Source: Micromonospora sediminicola
GTDB lineage: Bacteria; Actinomycetota; Actinomycetes; Mycobacteriales; Micromonosporaceae
Direction of reading: 5' to 3'
NCBI RefSeq assembly: GCF_900089585.1
Contig: NZ_FLRH01000004.1
Location: 1,233,001 to 1,297,000, forward strand
Length of the DNA: 64,000 nucleotides
This document shows, one piece after another, positions 46,564 to 53,857 of the stretch. The stretch's first letter is position 1; each line of letters begins with the position of its first letter. The translations under genes were made by a program, and so were the position numbers. The notes beneath the pieces are model-generated. The model saw only the letters and a list, made by a program, of their open reading frames with translations, was not told where the DNA came from and made no database searches.

Positions 46564-46968
46564 TCAGGCGAGCACGGCCAGGTGGAACGGACGGTCCGCG
46601 TGCCCGCTGGGGGCGTGCGTCTCGACGAAGACCGCGTTCGCGATGCCGGTACGGGGCGCCACGGTGATGACGCCCTGCGGGGCGAGCCCGCCGCCGGTGG
46701 CCGGGCCGACGGTTCCGACGTACGCGGCCCCGGCCACGTCCTGGTCGAACGCGACCTGGTACATCCCGGCGGCGAGTCGGGTGGCCGAGGTGGCGCCGAG
46801 ACCGCGGACCAGGGTGCCGTTCGCGTCGACCACCGCGAACAGCACCCGGGCGGTGGCCGGCAGCCCGGCCGGCGAGCACGAGTTGATCTCGGTGTCGACG
46901 CGCGCGACCTCCTGCACGCTCGGGGTGGGCTGGCCGGTCGTTCCCCTCCTCGATCTGGGGCTGGGCAT
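46564..46968 (-). CDS. Hypothetical protein, beta-rich
   Basis: 134 residues from ATG 46968, with AGAGGAA 5 nt upstream. Unrecognised. It has no signal peptide or membrane helix; the middle alternates hydrophobic and polar residues as in a beta-sandwich (ARVLFAVVDANGTLVRG, GMYQVAFDQDVAGAAYVGTVG). The gap to the next gene on the left is 21 bp. Confidence 0.5.
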   Translation of the reverse strand: MPSPRSRRGTTGQPTPSVQEVARVDTEINSCSPAGLPATARVLFAVVDANGTLVRGLGATSATRLAAGMYQVAFDQDVAGAAYVGTVGPATGGGLAPQGVITVAPRTGIANAVFVETHAPSGHADRPFHLAVLA

Positions 46969-47134
46969 GGTGTTCCTCTCTCCCACCGGTACGCCGGCGG
47001 GAGGCGTTCGTGGTGCTTGCGGACGATCAGCGGCGATCGCCCTCTTCCTCCGAAGCTATGTCGATCCGTCGCCCGTCAACCAGCGACAGGGCTGTCCGAT
47101 CACTGACAGTCAACGCCTCTGAGCTGGGAAAACG

Positions 47135-47590
47135 TCAGTCGTCGAGATCCCGGACCGGGACCCCGTCACGGCAGCGCAGTCGAAGTTCGTGCTCGTCGGA
47201 GACGCCGACGAAGCGGATCTCGACGTGGTCGTCCGGACCTCTGTCGTCGTCCTTCGTCCGGTATCCCGGCGCCGGCGACCACGTCACCACGCGCACCCCG
47301 GCCGGCCCGCACTCGGCCTCCACACTGCCGCCGGCGGTCACGAAGCCACGCCGGGACCCGGCCGGGGTGGACGGCCCGGCCGTCGTCGGCACCGGGGGCG
47401 CGCCCTCCGACCTCGGGGGAGCCGCCCCGGGCTCGGCGAGCGCGCGGGCGACGTCCTGCTCGGTGCGTACCCCGCCGGCCGTGCCGGTGATGCCCGCGCC
47501 CACCAGGTCGACGGCGGCCAGCCCGACGAGCGTGGCGGCGGCGGTGGTGGCCAACCAGCCGGCGACGGCGAGCCACGAGCGGCGATCCAT
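47135..47590 (-). CDS. Hypothetical membrane-anchored protein
   Basis: 151 residues. One N-terminal helix (WLAVAGWLATTAAATLVGLAAV) followed by a Pro/Ala-rich linker and a C-terminal ~65-residue domain ending VSDEHELRLRCRDGVPVRDLDD in parts. Unrecognised. It diverges from the response-regulator gene 103 bp away, and may be a target or a sensor partner of that system (inference). Confidence 0.5.
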   Translation of the reverse strand: MDRRSWLAVAGWLATTAAATLVGLAAVDLVGAGITGTAGGVRTEQDVARALAEPGAAPPRSEGAPPVPTTAGPSTPAGSRRGFVTAGGSVEAECGPAGVRVVTWSPAPGYRTKDDDRGPDDHVEIRFVGVSDEHELRLRCRDGVPVRDLDD

Positions 47591-47681
47591 GCCCCGAGTG
47601 TCCCCCGCGACCGGGTTGGGCGGGTCGTGGGGCGACGCTAAGGTCCGGTTAAGGGGCGCGGTCCCCGGCCCGTCCGGGGGC

Positions 47682-47687
47682 TAACCT
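47682..47687 (+). promoter_or_regulatory. Putative -10 box (TAACCT) of the two-component operon, leaderless
   Basis: TAACCT ends 6 nt before GTG 47694, without a ribosome site. Confidence 0.45.
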
Positions 47688-47693
47688 GCCTTC

Positions 47694-48386
47694 GTGGCGC
47701 GCCTGCTGCTCGTCGAGGACGACCTGACCATCCGCACCCCGCTGCTGCGCGCCCTGCGCGAGTTCGGGCACGCGGTCGCGGCCGCGTCGACCGCCCTGGA
47801 CGGGCTGCGCGACGCCCTGGACGACCGGCCCGACCTGATCGTGCTCGACCTGGGACTGCCCGATCTGGACGGTGCCGAGATGCTGCGCATGCTGCGCGCG
47901 GTCAGCGCGGTGCCGGTCGTGGTGGCGACCGCCCGCGACGACGAGGCCGGCATCGTCCGCCTGCTCGACGCGGGCGCGGACGACTACCTGGTGAAGCCGT
48001 TCACCGCCGCGCAGCTCGACGCGCGGATACGCGCGGTGCTGCGGCGTTCGGCCGTCGGGGACGCGGCGGAGGCAGCACTGGTGGTCGGCGGGCTGCGGAT
48101 CGACCCGCGGGGCCGTCGGGTCACGCTGGACGGCGCGCCGGTCGAGCTGACGCCGCGCGAGTTCGACCTGCTGCACCATCTCGCCGGCCGGCCGGGACAG
48201 GTGGTCACCAAGCGGGAGCTGCTGACCGAGGTCTGGCGGATCCCGTACGGCGGGGCGGACAAGACGGTCGACGTGCACCTGTCCTGGCTGCGCCGCAAGC
48301 TGGGCGAGAGCGCCCAGCGGCCGCGCTACCTGCACACCGTACGCGGGGTCGGAGTGCGGCTCGACGTGCCGGGATCCGACCGGTGA
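47694..48386 (+). CDS. OmpR/PhoB-family response regulator
   Basis: 230 residues. The receiver domain has the acidic pocket Glu8-Asp9-Asp10 (LLVEDDL), the phosphorylated Asp52 (IVLDLGLPDLDG) and Lys101 (LVKPF). The C-terminal winged helix (about 130-228) contains LTPREFDLLHHLAGRPGQVV and TVDVHLSWLRRKLGE, typical of OmpR/PhoB DNA-binding domains. It overlaps its histidine kinase by four bases. Confidence 0.95.
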   Translation: MARLLLVEDDLTIRTPLLRALREFGHAVAAASTALDGLRDALDDRPDLIVLDLGLPDLDGAEMLRMLRAVSAVPVVVATARDDEAGIVRLLDAGADDYLVKPFTAAQLDARIRAVLRRSAVGDAAEAALVVGGLRIDPRGRRVTLDGAPVELTPREFDLLHHLAGRPGQVVTKRELLTEVWRIPYGGADKTVDVHLSWLRRKLGESAQRPRYLHTVRGVGVRLDVPGSDR

Positions 48387-49660
48387 GGGGCCGGCTGACG
48401 CTGCTGGTCGCGGCGGTCGGCGTGCTCGTCATGATCGCGTTCCTGGTGCCGCTGGCCGTCCTGGTGCGCACCGTCGCCGCGGACCGGGCGACCACCCGCG
48501 CGGCCGCGGACGTCCAGCGCCTGGTTCCCCTGGTCGGCACTGCCGATCCGGCCACGATCCGGTCCACCGTGGACCAGTTGGGCGCCGACACCGGCCGCGA
48601 CGTGAGCGTCTTCCTGGCCGACGGCACCGTGCTCGGCACGCCGGCCCCCCGCACCCCGACGGTCGAGCTGGCCGCCCGGGGCGAGAGCCTGACCGTCGAG
48701 TCCGCCGCCGGGCGGGAGGTGGTCGTCGCGGTCCAGGGCCGCCCGGAGGGGACCGGGGTGATCCGCACACTGGTGCCCCGGGGCGAGCTGACCGCCGGGG
48801 TCACCCGCGCCTGGCTGGTGCTGGCGCTGCTCGGCGCGCTCCTGGTGCTGGTCGGCCTCGTCGTCGCGGACCGGCTGGCCGGCACCCTGGTGCGGCCGAT
48901 CTCCGCGCTGTCGGCCGTGTCCCACCGGCTCGCCAACGCCGAACTCGACGCCCGCGTGGAGCCGGCCGGCCCGCCCGAGCTGCGGGAGGTCGCGGGCGCG
49001 CTGAACCACCTCGCCGGACGGATCCAGGTCCTGCTGCGCGAGGAACGCGAGCAGGTGGCCGACCTGTCGCACCGGCTGCGTACCCCGCTGACCGCCCTGC
49101 GGCTGGAGGCCGAGACGCTGCGGGATCCGGACGACGCGGCCCGGCTGACCGCCGCCGTGGACGGCCTGGAACGGGCCGTGACCGTGGTGATCCGGCAGGC
49201 CCGATGGCGCAGCACGGCGTCCGCCGGCGGCAGCTGTGACGCGGCGGTCGTGGTCGGCGAGCGGGTGACGTTCTGGTCGGTGCTCGCGGAGGACACCGGT
49301 CGGGCGCTGACGGTCGACCTCGCGCCCGGCCCGGTGCCGGTCCGGATCGGCGGGGACGAACTGGCCGCCGCGGTGGACGCGTTGCTGGGCAACGTCTTCG
49401 CCCACACCCCGGACGGCACCCCGTTCGAGGTACGGCTCGCGGCTCGGGCGGACGAGGTGACGCTCACCGTGACCGACGCCGGCCCGGGCCTGCCCCCGGG
49501 CTCGCTGCGCAGGGGCGCCAGCGGGGCCGGGTCGACCGGTCTCGGGCTGGACATCGCCGAGCGGGCCGCCCGGGCCGGCGGCGGCCGCCTGGAGCTGTCG
49601 GCCGGTCCCGACGGGGGCGCCCGGCTGGCGCTCACGCTCGGCGTCGTGGCACCGCGCTGA
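48383..49660 (+). CDS. Sensor histidine kinase
   Basis: 425 residues. Two helices (about 5-28 and 143-163) enclose an extracytoplasmic sensor of ~115 residues; HAMP follows. The phosphorylated His230 is in DLSHRLRTPLTAL, the N box is LLGNVFAHTP (Asn near 335), and the G boxes are DAGPGLP and GSTGLGLDIA. Residues between have the usual ATPase fold. It phosphorylates the coupled response regulator. The neighbouring PepSY protein gene, 900 bp downstream, is often linked with this type of system. Confidence 0.94.
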   Translation: MRGRLTLLVAAVGVLVMIAFLVPLAVLVRTVAADRATTRAAADVQRLVPLVGTADPATIRSTVDQLGADTGRDVSVFLADGTVLGTPAPRTPTVELAARGESLTVESAAGREVVVAVQGRPEGTGVIRTLVPRGELTAGVTRAWLVLALLGALLVLVGLVVADRLAGTLVRPISALSAVSHRLANAELDARVEPAGPPELREVAGALNHLAGRIQVLLREEREQVADLSHRLRTPLTALRLEAETLRDPDDAARLTAAVDGLERAVTVVIRQARWRSTASAGGSCDAAVVVGERVTFWSVLAEDTGRALTVDLAPGPVPVRIGGDELAAAVDALLGNVFAHTPDGTPFEVRLAARADEVTLTVTDAGPGLPPGSLRRGASGAGSTGLGLDIAERAARAGGGRLELSAGPDGGARLALTLGVVAPR

Positions 49661-49666
49661 CACCGC

Positions 49667-50446
49667 CTATTCCGGCTCCCACTCGTCGAGCAGGTCGAAG
49701 AGGCCGCGGTCGCCCTCGAGGTCGAGCGAGTCCATCGGAATCCGGCCGTAGAAGGCCAGGACCAGTTCGCCGGCCGTACCCCGGGCGGAGACGTCGGCCG
49801 CGCCCGCGTCGGTGGGGCCGGGCAGGCGGTCGGCGCGTACGCCGTCCGCGGAGAGCCGCTGGCGCCAGGAGCGGCCCTCGGTGGCGTGGTAGTCGACCGC
49901 GGCGGGCCCGTGCGGCCAGCCGGCCGTCGTCGTGCAGCAGGTGGACAGGAACTCCTCGACGCCGTCGAGCGCCACGTCGTCCGGCAGCGGCCGGGGCGCG
50001 CCCACGGTGAGTTGGGCGTCGTAGGTGTGCACGGCGATCTCCTGGAGCTGGTGCCGGGCGACGGCGCCACAGGTCTGCGGTGACTGCGACGTGGCCCACC
50101 ACGTCCAGCAGCCCCGGTCCGGGCCGGCGTCCCGCAACGCGTCCACGAGGTGCCGCGTCGAGTCCGCCAGCCAGGCCAGGAGGGCCTCGCGCTCCCGGGG
50201 CGCGGCCGGTCCCTCCGGGGTGATCCGGCCCGGGGCGTCCGGTCCCGCGGCGACGGTCGCGGCCCAGGAGCGACGCCCCTCCCCCAGGTGCCGCGCCAGG
50301 TCGAACAGCGTCCACTCCGGACAGGTCGGAACCGGCAGGTCGAGGTCGGGCGCGGCGGCCACCGCGGCGCGGAAGGCCGCCGACCGTTCGTCGATCAGCC
50401 GCAGCAGCGCGGGGAACTCCAGGGTCTCGTGCACCCGCCCATTCAT
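49667..50446 (-). CDS. Maleylpyruvate isomerase N-terminal (DinB-like, mycothiol-type) protein
   Basis: 259 residues. CPEWTLFDLARHLGEGRRSW has the His of the DinB-like four-helix metal site, and HQLQEIAVHTYDAQL has the other two, as in the actinobacterial TIGR03083 family related to mycothiol-dependent maleylpyruvate isomerase. The C-terminal ~90 residues match the companion SCP2-like region (SARGTAGELVLAFYGRIP). Likely a mycothiol-dependent transferase or detoxification enzyme. It lies antisense, 7 bp after the kinase stop. Confidence 0.82.
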   Translation of the reverse strand: MNGRVHETLEFPALLRLIDERSAAFRAAVAAAPDLDLPVPTCPEWTLFDLARHLGEGRRSWAATVAAGPDAPGRITPEGPAAPREREALLAWLADSTRHLVDALRDAGPDRGCWTWWATSQSPQTCGAVARHQLQEIAVHTYDAQLTVGAPRPLPDDVALDGVEEFLSTCCTTTAGWPHGPAAVDYHATEGRSWRQRLSADGVRADRLPGPTDAGAADVSARGTAGELVLAFYGRIPMDSLDLEGDRGLFDLLDEWEPE

Positions 50447-50588
50447 CCCCCTGACCGGTCACCGGGCAACCGCTTTTCCCCCGGCCGGCCCGGTCTTCCC
50501 GCCTTAACCCGGCCTTGTCCCTCGGCTAGCGCGACGGCGACCGTGCGGGGCGCAGTCTCGACGCCAGGAATCGAGGAGAGGTGGCGAC

Positions 50589-51302
50589 ATGCGACGAACT
50601 TCCCTGGTGTTGGCGGCGGCCGGTGGCGTGGCGGTGCTGGCGGTGGCCGGCGCGGCGCTCGGCGTGACCGCCGCCGATCGGTCGGACGGGCCGACCGCGC
50701 CGGCGGCCGTGACGGTCGAGGACAACCCGGCCCGGCAGGGGGCCGACGACACGACCGGGCCAAGCGCGTCCGGCGAGGACAACCCGGAGCGGCAGGGGGT
50801 GGACGACGACGCCACCGCCGGCCCGGGCGCCGTCGGCGAGGACGCCCCGGCCCGACGGGGCGCCGACGACACCGCCGGGGGCGGCGAGGACGACCCGGCC
50901 CGACGCGGGGTGGACGACGACGCGACCCGTGCGGCGACCGGCGGCACGGTGAGCCGGCAGCGCGCGGCCGAGGTGGCGCTGGCCCGGACCGGGGGCGGCC
51001 GGGTCACCGAGGTCGAGGCGGAGACCGAGCACGGCCGTCCGGCGTGGAGCGTCAAGGTGGACCGGGACGGCTGGCGGCACGAGGTGAAGGTCGACCGGGG
51101 CACCGGCACCGTGCTGGAGGTCGAGCGGGAGCGGGCCGGCGCCGACGACCGGGGCCGGGACGACAACGGCGGCCGGGACGACGACGGCGGCCGGGACGAC
51201 GACGGGGGACGGGACGACGACGGGGGACGGGACGACGACGGGGGACGGGACGACAGCCGCGGGACGCACGACCGGCACGACGACCACGGCGACGACGACT
51301 GA
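50589..51302 (+). CDS. PepSY-domain protein with Asp-rich repeats
   Basis: 237 residues. An N-terminal hydrophobic segment (SLVLAAAGGVAVLAVAGAA) acts as signal or anchor. Residues 40-115 hold imperfect repeats of the form EDNPARQGADDT. A PepSY domain covers about 118-185 (VSRQRAAEVALARTGGGRVTEVE, GRPAWSVKVDRDGW). Residues 188-237 are GRDDDG repeats and a His/Asp tail. The acid repeats would bind divalent cations at the surface (inference). ATG 50589 has GAGAGGTG 6-9 nt upstream. It is close to the two-component genes. Confidence 0.75.
   Translation: MRRTSLVLAAAGGVAVLAVAGAALGVTAADRSDGPTAPAAVTVEDNPARQGADDTTGPSASGEDNPERQGVDDDATAGPGAVGEDAPARRGADDTAGGGEDDPARRGVDDDATRAATGGTVSRQRAAEVALARTGGGRVTEVEAETEHGRPAWSVKVDRDGWRHEVKVDRGTGTVLEVERERAGADDRGRDDNGGRDDDGGRDDDGGRDDDGGRDDDGGRDDSRGTHDRHDDHGDDD
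51153..51260 (+). repeat. Six 18-bp in-frame tandem repeats
   Basis: Units at 51153, 51171, 51189, 51207, 51225 and 51243 with core GGGACGACGACGG, encoding GRDDxG. The middle units are nearly identical, indicating recent slippage or recombination. Confidence 0.9.
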
Positions 51303-51315
51303 CCGGCGACCGGTT

Positions 51316-51356
51316 GTCGGGGCCGGAACGCGGCGGGGTCCGCGTCCGGCCCCGAC
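51316..51356 (+). terminator. Terminator hairpin after the PepSY gene
   Basis: Arms 51316-51332 and 51341-51356 pair (GTCGGGGCCGG with its complement and ACGCG/CGCGT) with one bulged A and an 8-base loop, 14 bp after the stop. Confidence 0.7.
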
Positions 51357-51428
51357 GACGTTCCTACGGCGGGAGGCCGCCGACCGGCAGCGGGGCCAGA
51401 TTCTGGTGACGGAGAGCAATCGCCCCGC

Positions 51429-51434
51429 TACATT
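51429..51434 (+). promoter_or_regulatory. Putative -10 box (TACATT) of the beta-family gene, leaderless
   Basis: TACATT ends 5 nt before ATG 51440; the local sequence is AT-rich compared with its surroundings. Confidence 0.4.
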
Positions 51435-51439
51435 GAATT

Positions 51440-52540
51440 ATGGTGCCCGCACCCGGAGCTCGACGGCCGGACCCGGTCTACCGCCCGGTGCTGGCCGGCC
51501 GGCGGGGTGAACTGGACGCCCTGGCCCACCTCGACGACGCCGCTGCGGCGCTGCTCGCCCCGGTCGTCGACGTCCCGCCCGACGATCCGTCCACACCGGA
51601 TGCCCTCGGTCGACTTCCCGCCGGTCTGCTGCCGGCCGTCGACGTGTCGGCGCTGCCGGACGCCCCGGAACACGATCCGGTGCGCTGGGGCGTACCGCTC
51701 GTGCCGGTGATCGGCCTCGCGGAGAGTGACCGACGGCTCGCCGCCCACGGCGTCGCGGCCCGGGCCTGGGCGCGGCGGGCCGTGATCCGGCTGCGGACCG
51801 GCCCGGACCGGGCCGGTCCGGACGCCACCACCGCCGCGGTGGAGCGGGTGTGGCGGTCGACCGGGCTGATGCCGGAGCAGTGCGACCTGCTGCTGGACGC
51901 GGGGGACGTGTGCTGCCCCGCCGACGTCCGGCTGGCCGAGCCGCGGGTGCGCCGCGCGGCCGAGTGGGCGCGGCGGCACGCCTGGCGCTCGGTGACCGTG
52001 GCGGCGGGCGGAATGCCACCGGCGCTGTCCCGGCTCCCCACCGACGAGCCGGTGCGGCTGGAGCGCTACGACTGGCTGCTCTGGCAGCGCCTGGCCGACC
52101 TCCGCCTGGGCTACGGCGACTACGGCGTGGGCTGCGCGGCGCGCGGGGCGGACGCCCCCGGCGACCGGTTCCCGACGGTGCGGTGGACGGCGGAGGACGC
52201 GTGGTGGGTCTACCGCTGGTCCCGGCGGGGCGGGCGGGGCGACGAACGCTTCGCCGACCTGTGCCGGACGCTGGTGGCCGCCCCGCACTGGCCGGCGGCC
52301 GGGGCCGGCTTCTCCTGGGGCGACCACGAGATCCTGCGCCGGGCCCGGCGCGGCGCGGGCGCGGGCTCGGCGGCCAACTGGATCGCCTGGAGCACGTCGC
52401 ACCACCTGGCGCACGTGCTGGCCGCGCTCGCCGGTCCGGACCGGGAGCGGCGCGAGGGGTCGCCGTGGGCCGGCCGGGACGCCCCGGAGCGGGGACGCGC
52501 CGGCCGGCAGCGCGGCGGGGAGGCCCGCCGCGCCGGTTGA
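51440..52540 (+). CDS. T4 beta-protein-family protein
   Basis: 366 residues. The start YRPVLAGRRGELDALAHL and later PVVDVPPDDPS match the PF14350 'beta family' found in phage T4 and in bacterial genomes. The C-terminal region FSWGDHEILRRARRG and SHHLAHVLAAL is also typical. The function is not established; related proteins occur in some phage-defence neighbourhoods, but no nuclease, helicase or toxin gene is next to this one. The final 30 residues are Arg/Gly-rich. Confidence 0.65.
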   Translation: MVPAPGARRPDPVYRPVLAGRRGELDALAHLDDAAAALLAPVVDVPPDDPSTPDALGRLPAGLLPAVDVSALPDAPEHDPVRWGVPLVPVIGLAESDRRLAAHGVAARAWARRAVIRLRTGPDRAGPDATTAAVERVWRSTGLMPEQCDLLLDAGDVCCPADVRLAEPRVRRAAEWARRHAWRSVTVAAGGMPPALSRLPTDEPVRLERYDWLLWQRLADLRLGYGDYGVGCAARGADAPGDRFPTVRWTAEDAWWVYRWSRRGGRGDERFADLCRTLVAAPHWPAAGAGFSWGDHEILRRARRGAGAGSAANWIAWSTSHHLAHVLAALAGPDRERREGSPWAGRDAPERGRAGRQRGGEARRAG

Positions 52541-52541
52541 G

Positions 52542-52823
52542 TCACTCCTGCTCGGTGAAACCGAACTGGACGACGCCCTCCTCGTCGACGACCGCGTCGA
52601 CCGAGGTGTCGTTGAGCAGTTCGGCGGCATCGGAGTCGAGGAAGATCCGGGCCCCCTGGGTGTCCACCACCTGGTCGCCCTGCACGGGCTCGGGCACCAG
52701 CTCGATGGAGAGCGCGCCGGCTTCGGTGTCGGCGGCGATCCGCAGCCCGCCCGCGTCGGCGACGTCCTGCTGGGCGGCGAGGTCTCGGATCACCAGGACG
52801 GCGTTGTCGGTCATGGTCAGCAT
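52542..52823 (-). CDS. IscA/HesB-like protein without cysteines
   Basis: 93 residues. LTMTDNAVLVIRDL, AGGLRIAADTEAG and GARIFLDSDAAELL follow the A-type Fe-S carrier fold, but the three cluster-binding cysteines are missing and there is no Cys at all. It therefore cannot bind a cluster in the usual way. Its role is unknown. GAGGAG 8 nt before ATG 52823 fixes the start; the frame runs upstream to 52952. It converges on the beta-family gene with a 1-bp gap. Confidence 0.75.
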   Translation of the reverse strand: MLTMTDNAVLVIRDLAAQQDVADAGGLRIAADTEAGALSIELVPEPVQGDQVVDTQGARIFLDSDAAELLNDTSVDAVVDEEGVVQFGFTEQE

Positions 52824-53052
52824 GGCGGAACTCCTCATGGCTGGGTTTCGGGATTCGCGGGCGACACGGCCCACGCGGTCGGCTCGCGACCCGGAAGTGG
52901 GCGAACCACCGTTCGCCGCACGGAAGCGGGGCGGTACACGGCCCCTCCCCACCCACGGTGCCCCCTGGACGGGGATCCGTCAAATGGAGTCGGCGGATCG
53001 GCCGCGGTCGGCGTGAACAGGGGTTTTCCCCTCCGGCGGGTCGGTGGATCCA

Positions 53053-53058
53053 TAAGCT
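53053..53058 (+). promoter_or_regulatory. Putative -10 box (TAAGCT) of the aquaporin gene, leaderless
   Basis: TAAGCT ends 6 nt before ATG 53065 with no ribosome site. The 241-bp divergent region 52824-53064 holds nothing else recognised. Confidence 0.45.
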
Positions 53059-53064
53059 CGGGGC

Positions 53065-53781
53065 ATGGACGACCCGCGCAGGTACGTCGCCGAGTTCCTC
53101 GGCTCGCTGCTGCTGATCTTCTTCGGCGTGGGCAGTGCCGTCTTCGCCCGGGTCCAGGGCGGCGTGGTGGTGGTCGCCCTGGCCTTCGGTTTCACCATGC
53201 TGGCGCTGGTGTACACGATGGGGCCGCTCTCCGGCAGCCACATCAATCCGGCGGTCACGTTGGGCGTGCTGCTCTCCGGGAAGATCTCCCCGTTGGGCGC
53301 GGTGGCGTACTGGATCGCCCAGTTCGCCGGCGCCACCGTCGCCGCGTTCGTGATCTGGGCACTCACCCGCTGGGGTGACGTGGTCGACCAGACCGGCGCG
53401 CTCGGCACCAACGGGTACGGCGCGCACATCAACCTGGGCGGCGCCGCCGTGCTGGAGACGGTGCTGACGTTCCTCTTCGTCCTGGTGGTGCTGGTGGTGA
53501 CCGGCCGCGGCGAGCACGCCGCGTTCGCCGGGGTCCCGATCGGTCTCGCGCTGGCCGCCGCGCACCTGGTCGGCCTCACCCTCGACGGCACCTCGGTCAA
53601 CCCGGCCCGGTCCTTCGGTCCGGCCCTGTTCCAGGGCGGCACCGCGCTGCGCCAACTCTGGGTGTTCATCGTCTTCCCGCTGCTGGGCGGTGCGCTCGCC
53701 GCCCTGGTCGCGCCGCTGATCCTGCGCCGGGGGGCGGACGGTCCGGGACCGGCGGAGCGGGTGGCCACCCCGCGCCCCTGA
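53065..53781 (+). CDS. Aquaporin (MIP family)
   Basis: 238 residues with six membrane helices and two half-helices carrying the pore motifs: SGSHINPAVTLG (first NPA) and GTSVNPARSFGPALF (second NPA). The NPARSFGPAL form is that of AqpZ-type water channels more than glycerol facilitators. The protein would move water, and perhaps small neutral solutes, across the membrane. Confidence 0.93.
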   Translation: MDDPRRYVAEFLGSLLLIFFGVGSAVFARVQGGVVVVALAFGFTMLALVYTMGPLSGSHINPAVTLGVLLSGKISPLGAVAYWIAQFAGATVAAFVIWALTRWGDVVDQTGALGTNGYGAHINLGGAAVLETVLTFLFVLVVLVVTGRGEHAAFAGVPIGLALAAAHLVGLTLDGTSVNPARSFGPALFQGGTALRQLWVFIVFPLLGGALAALVAPLILRRGADGPGPAERVATPRP

Positions 53782-53816
53782 GGCAGCGCCGGCGGTTGGC
53801 AATAACCTTTCGCCGC

Positions 53817-53841
53817 GGAGTCTTTCCCGCAGGAAAACTCC
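53817..53841 (+). other. Inverted repeat upstream of the PBP4 gene
   Basis: GGAGTCTTTCC and GGAAAACTCC pair around a 4-base centre with one bulge. It ends 16 bp before ATG 53858, so it could be an operator or an mRNA stem near the start; no Shine-Dalgarno is visible after it. Confidence 0.35.
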
Positions 53842-53857
53842 ATGGCAGCATCGACAC

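Noticed and set aside
46160-46879. A 239-residue minus-strand frame
   Set aside because: Arg/Gly-rich shadow overlapping the better-supported 46564-46968 gene and the membrane protein start.
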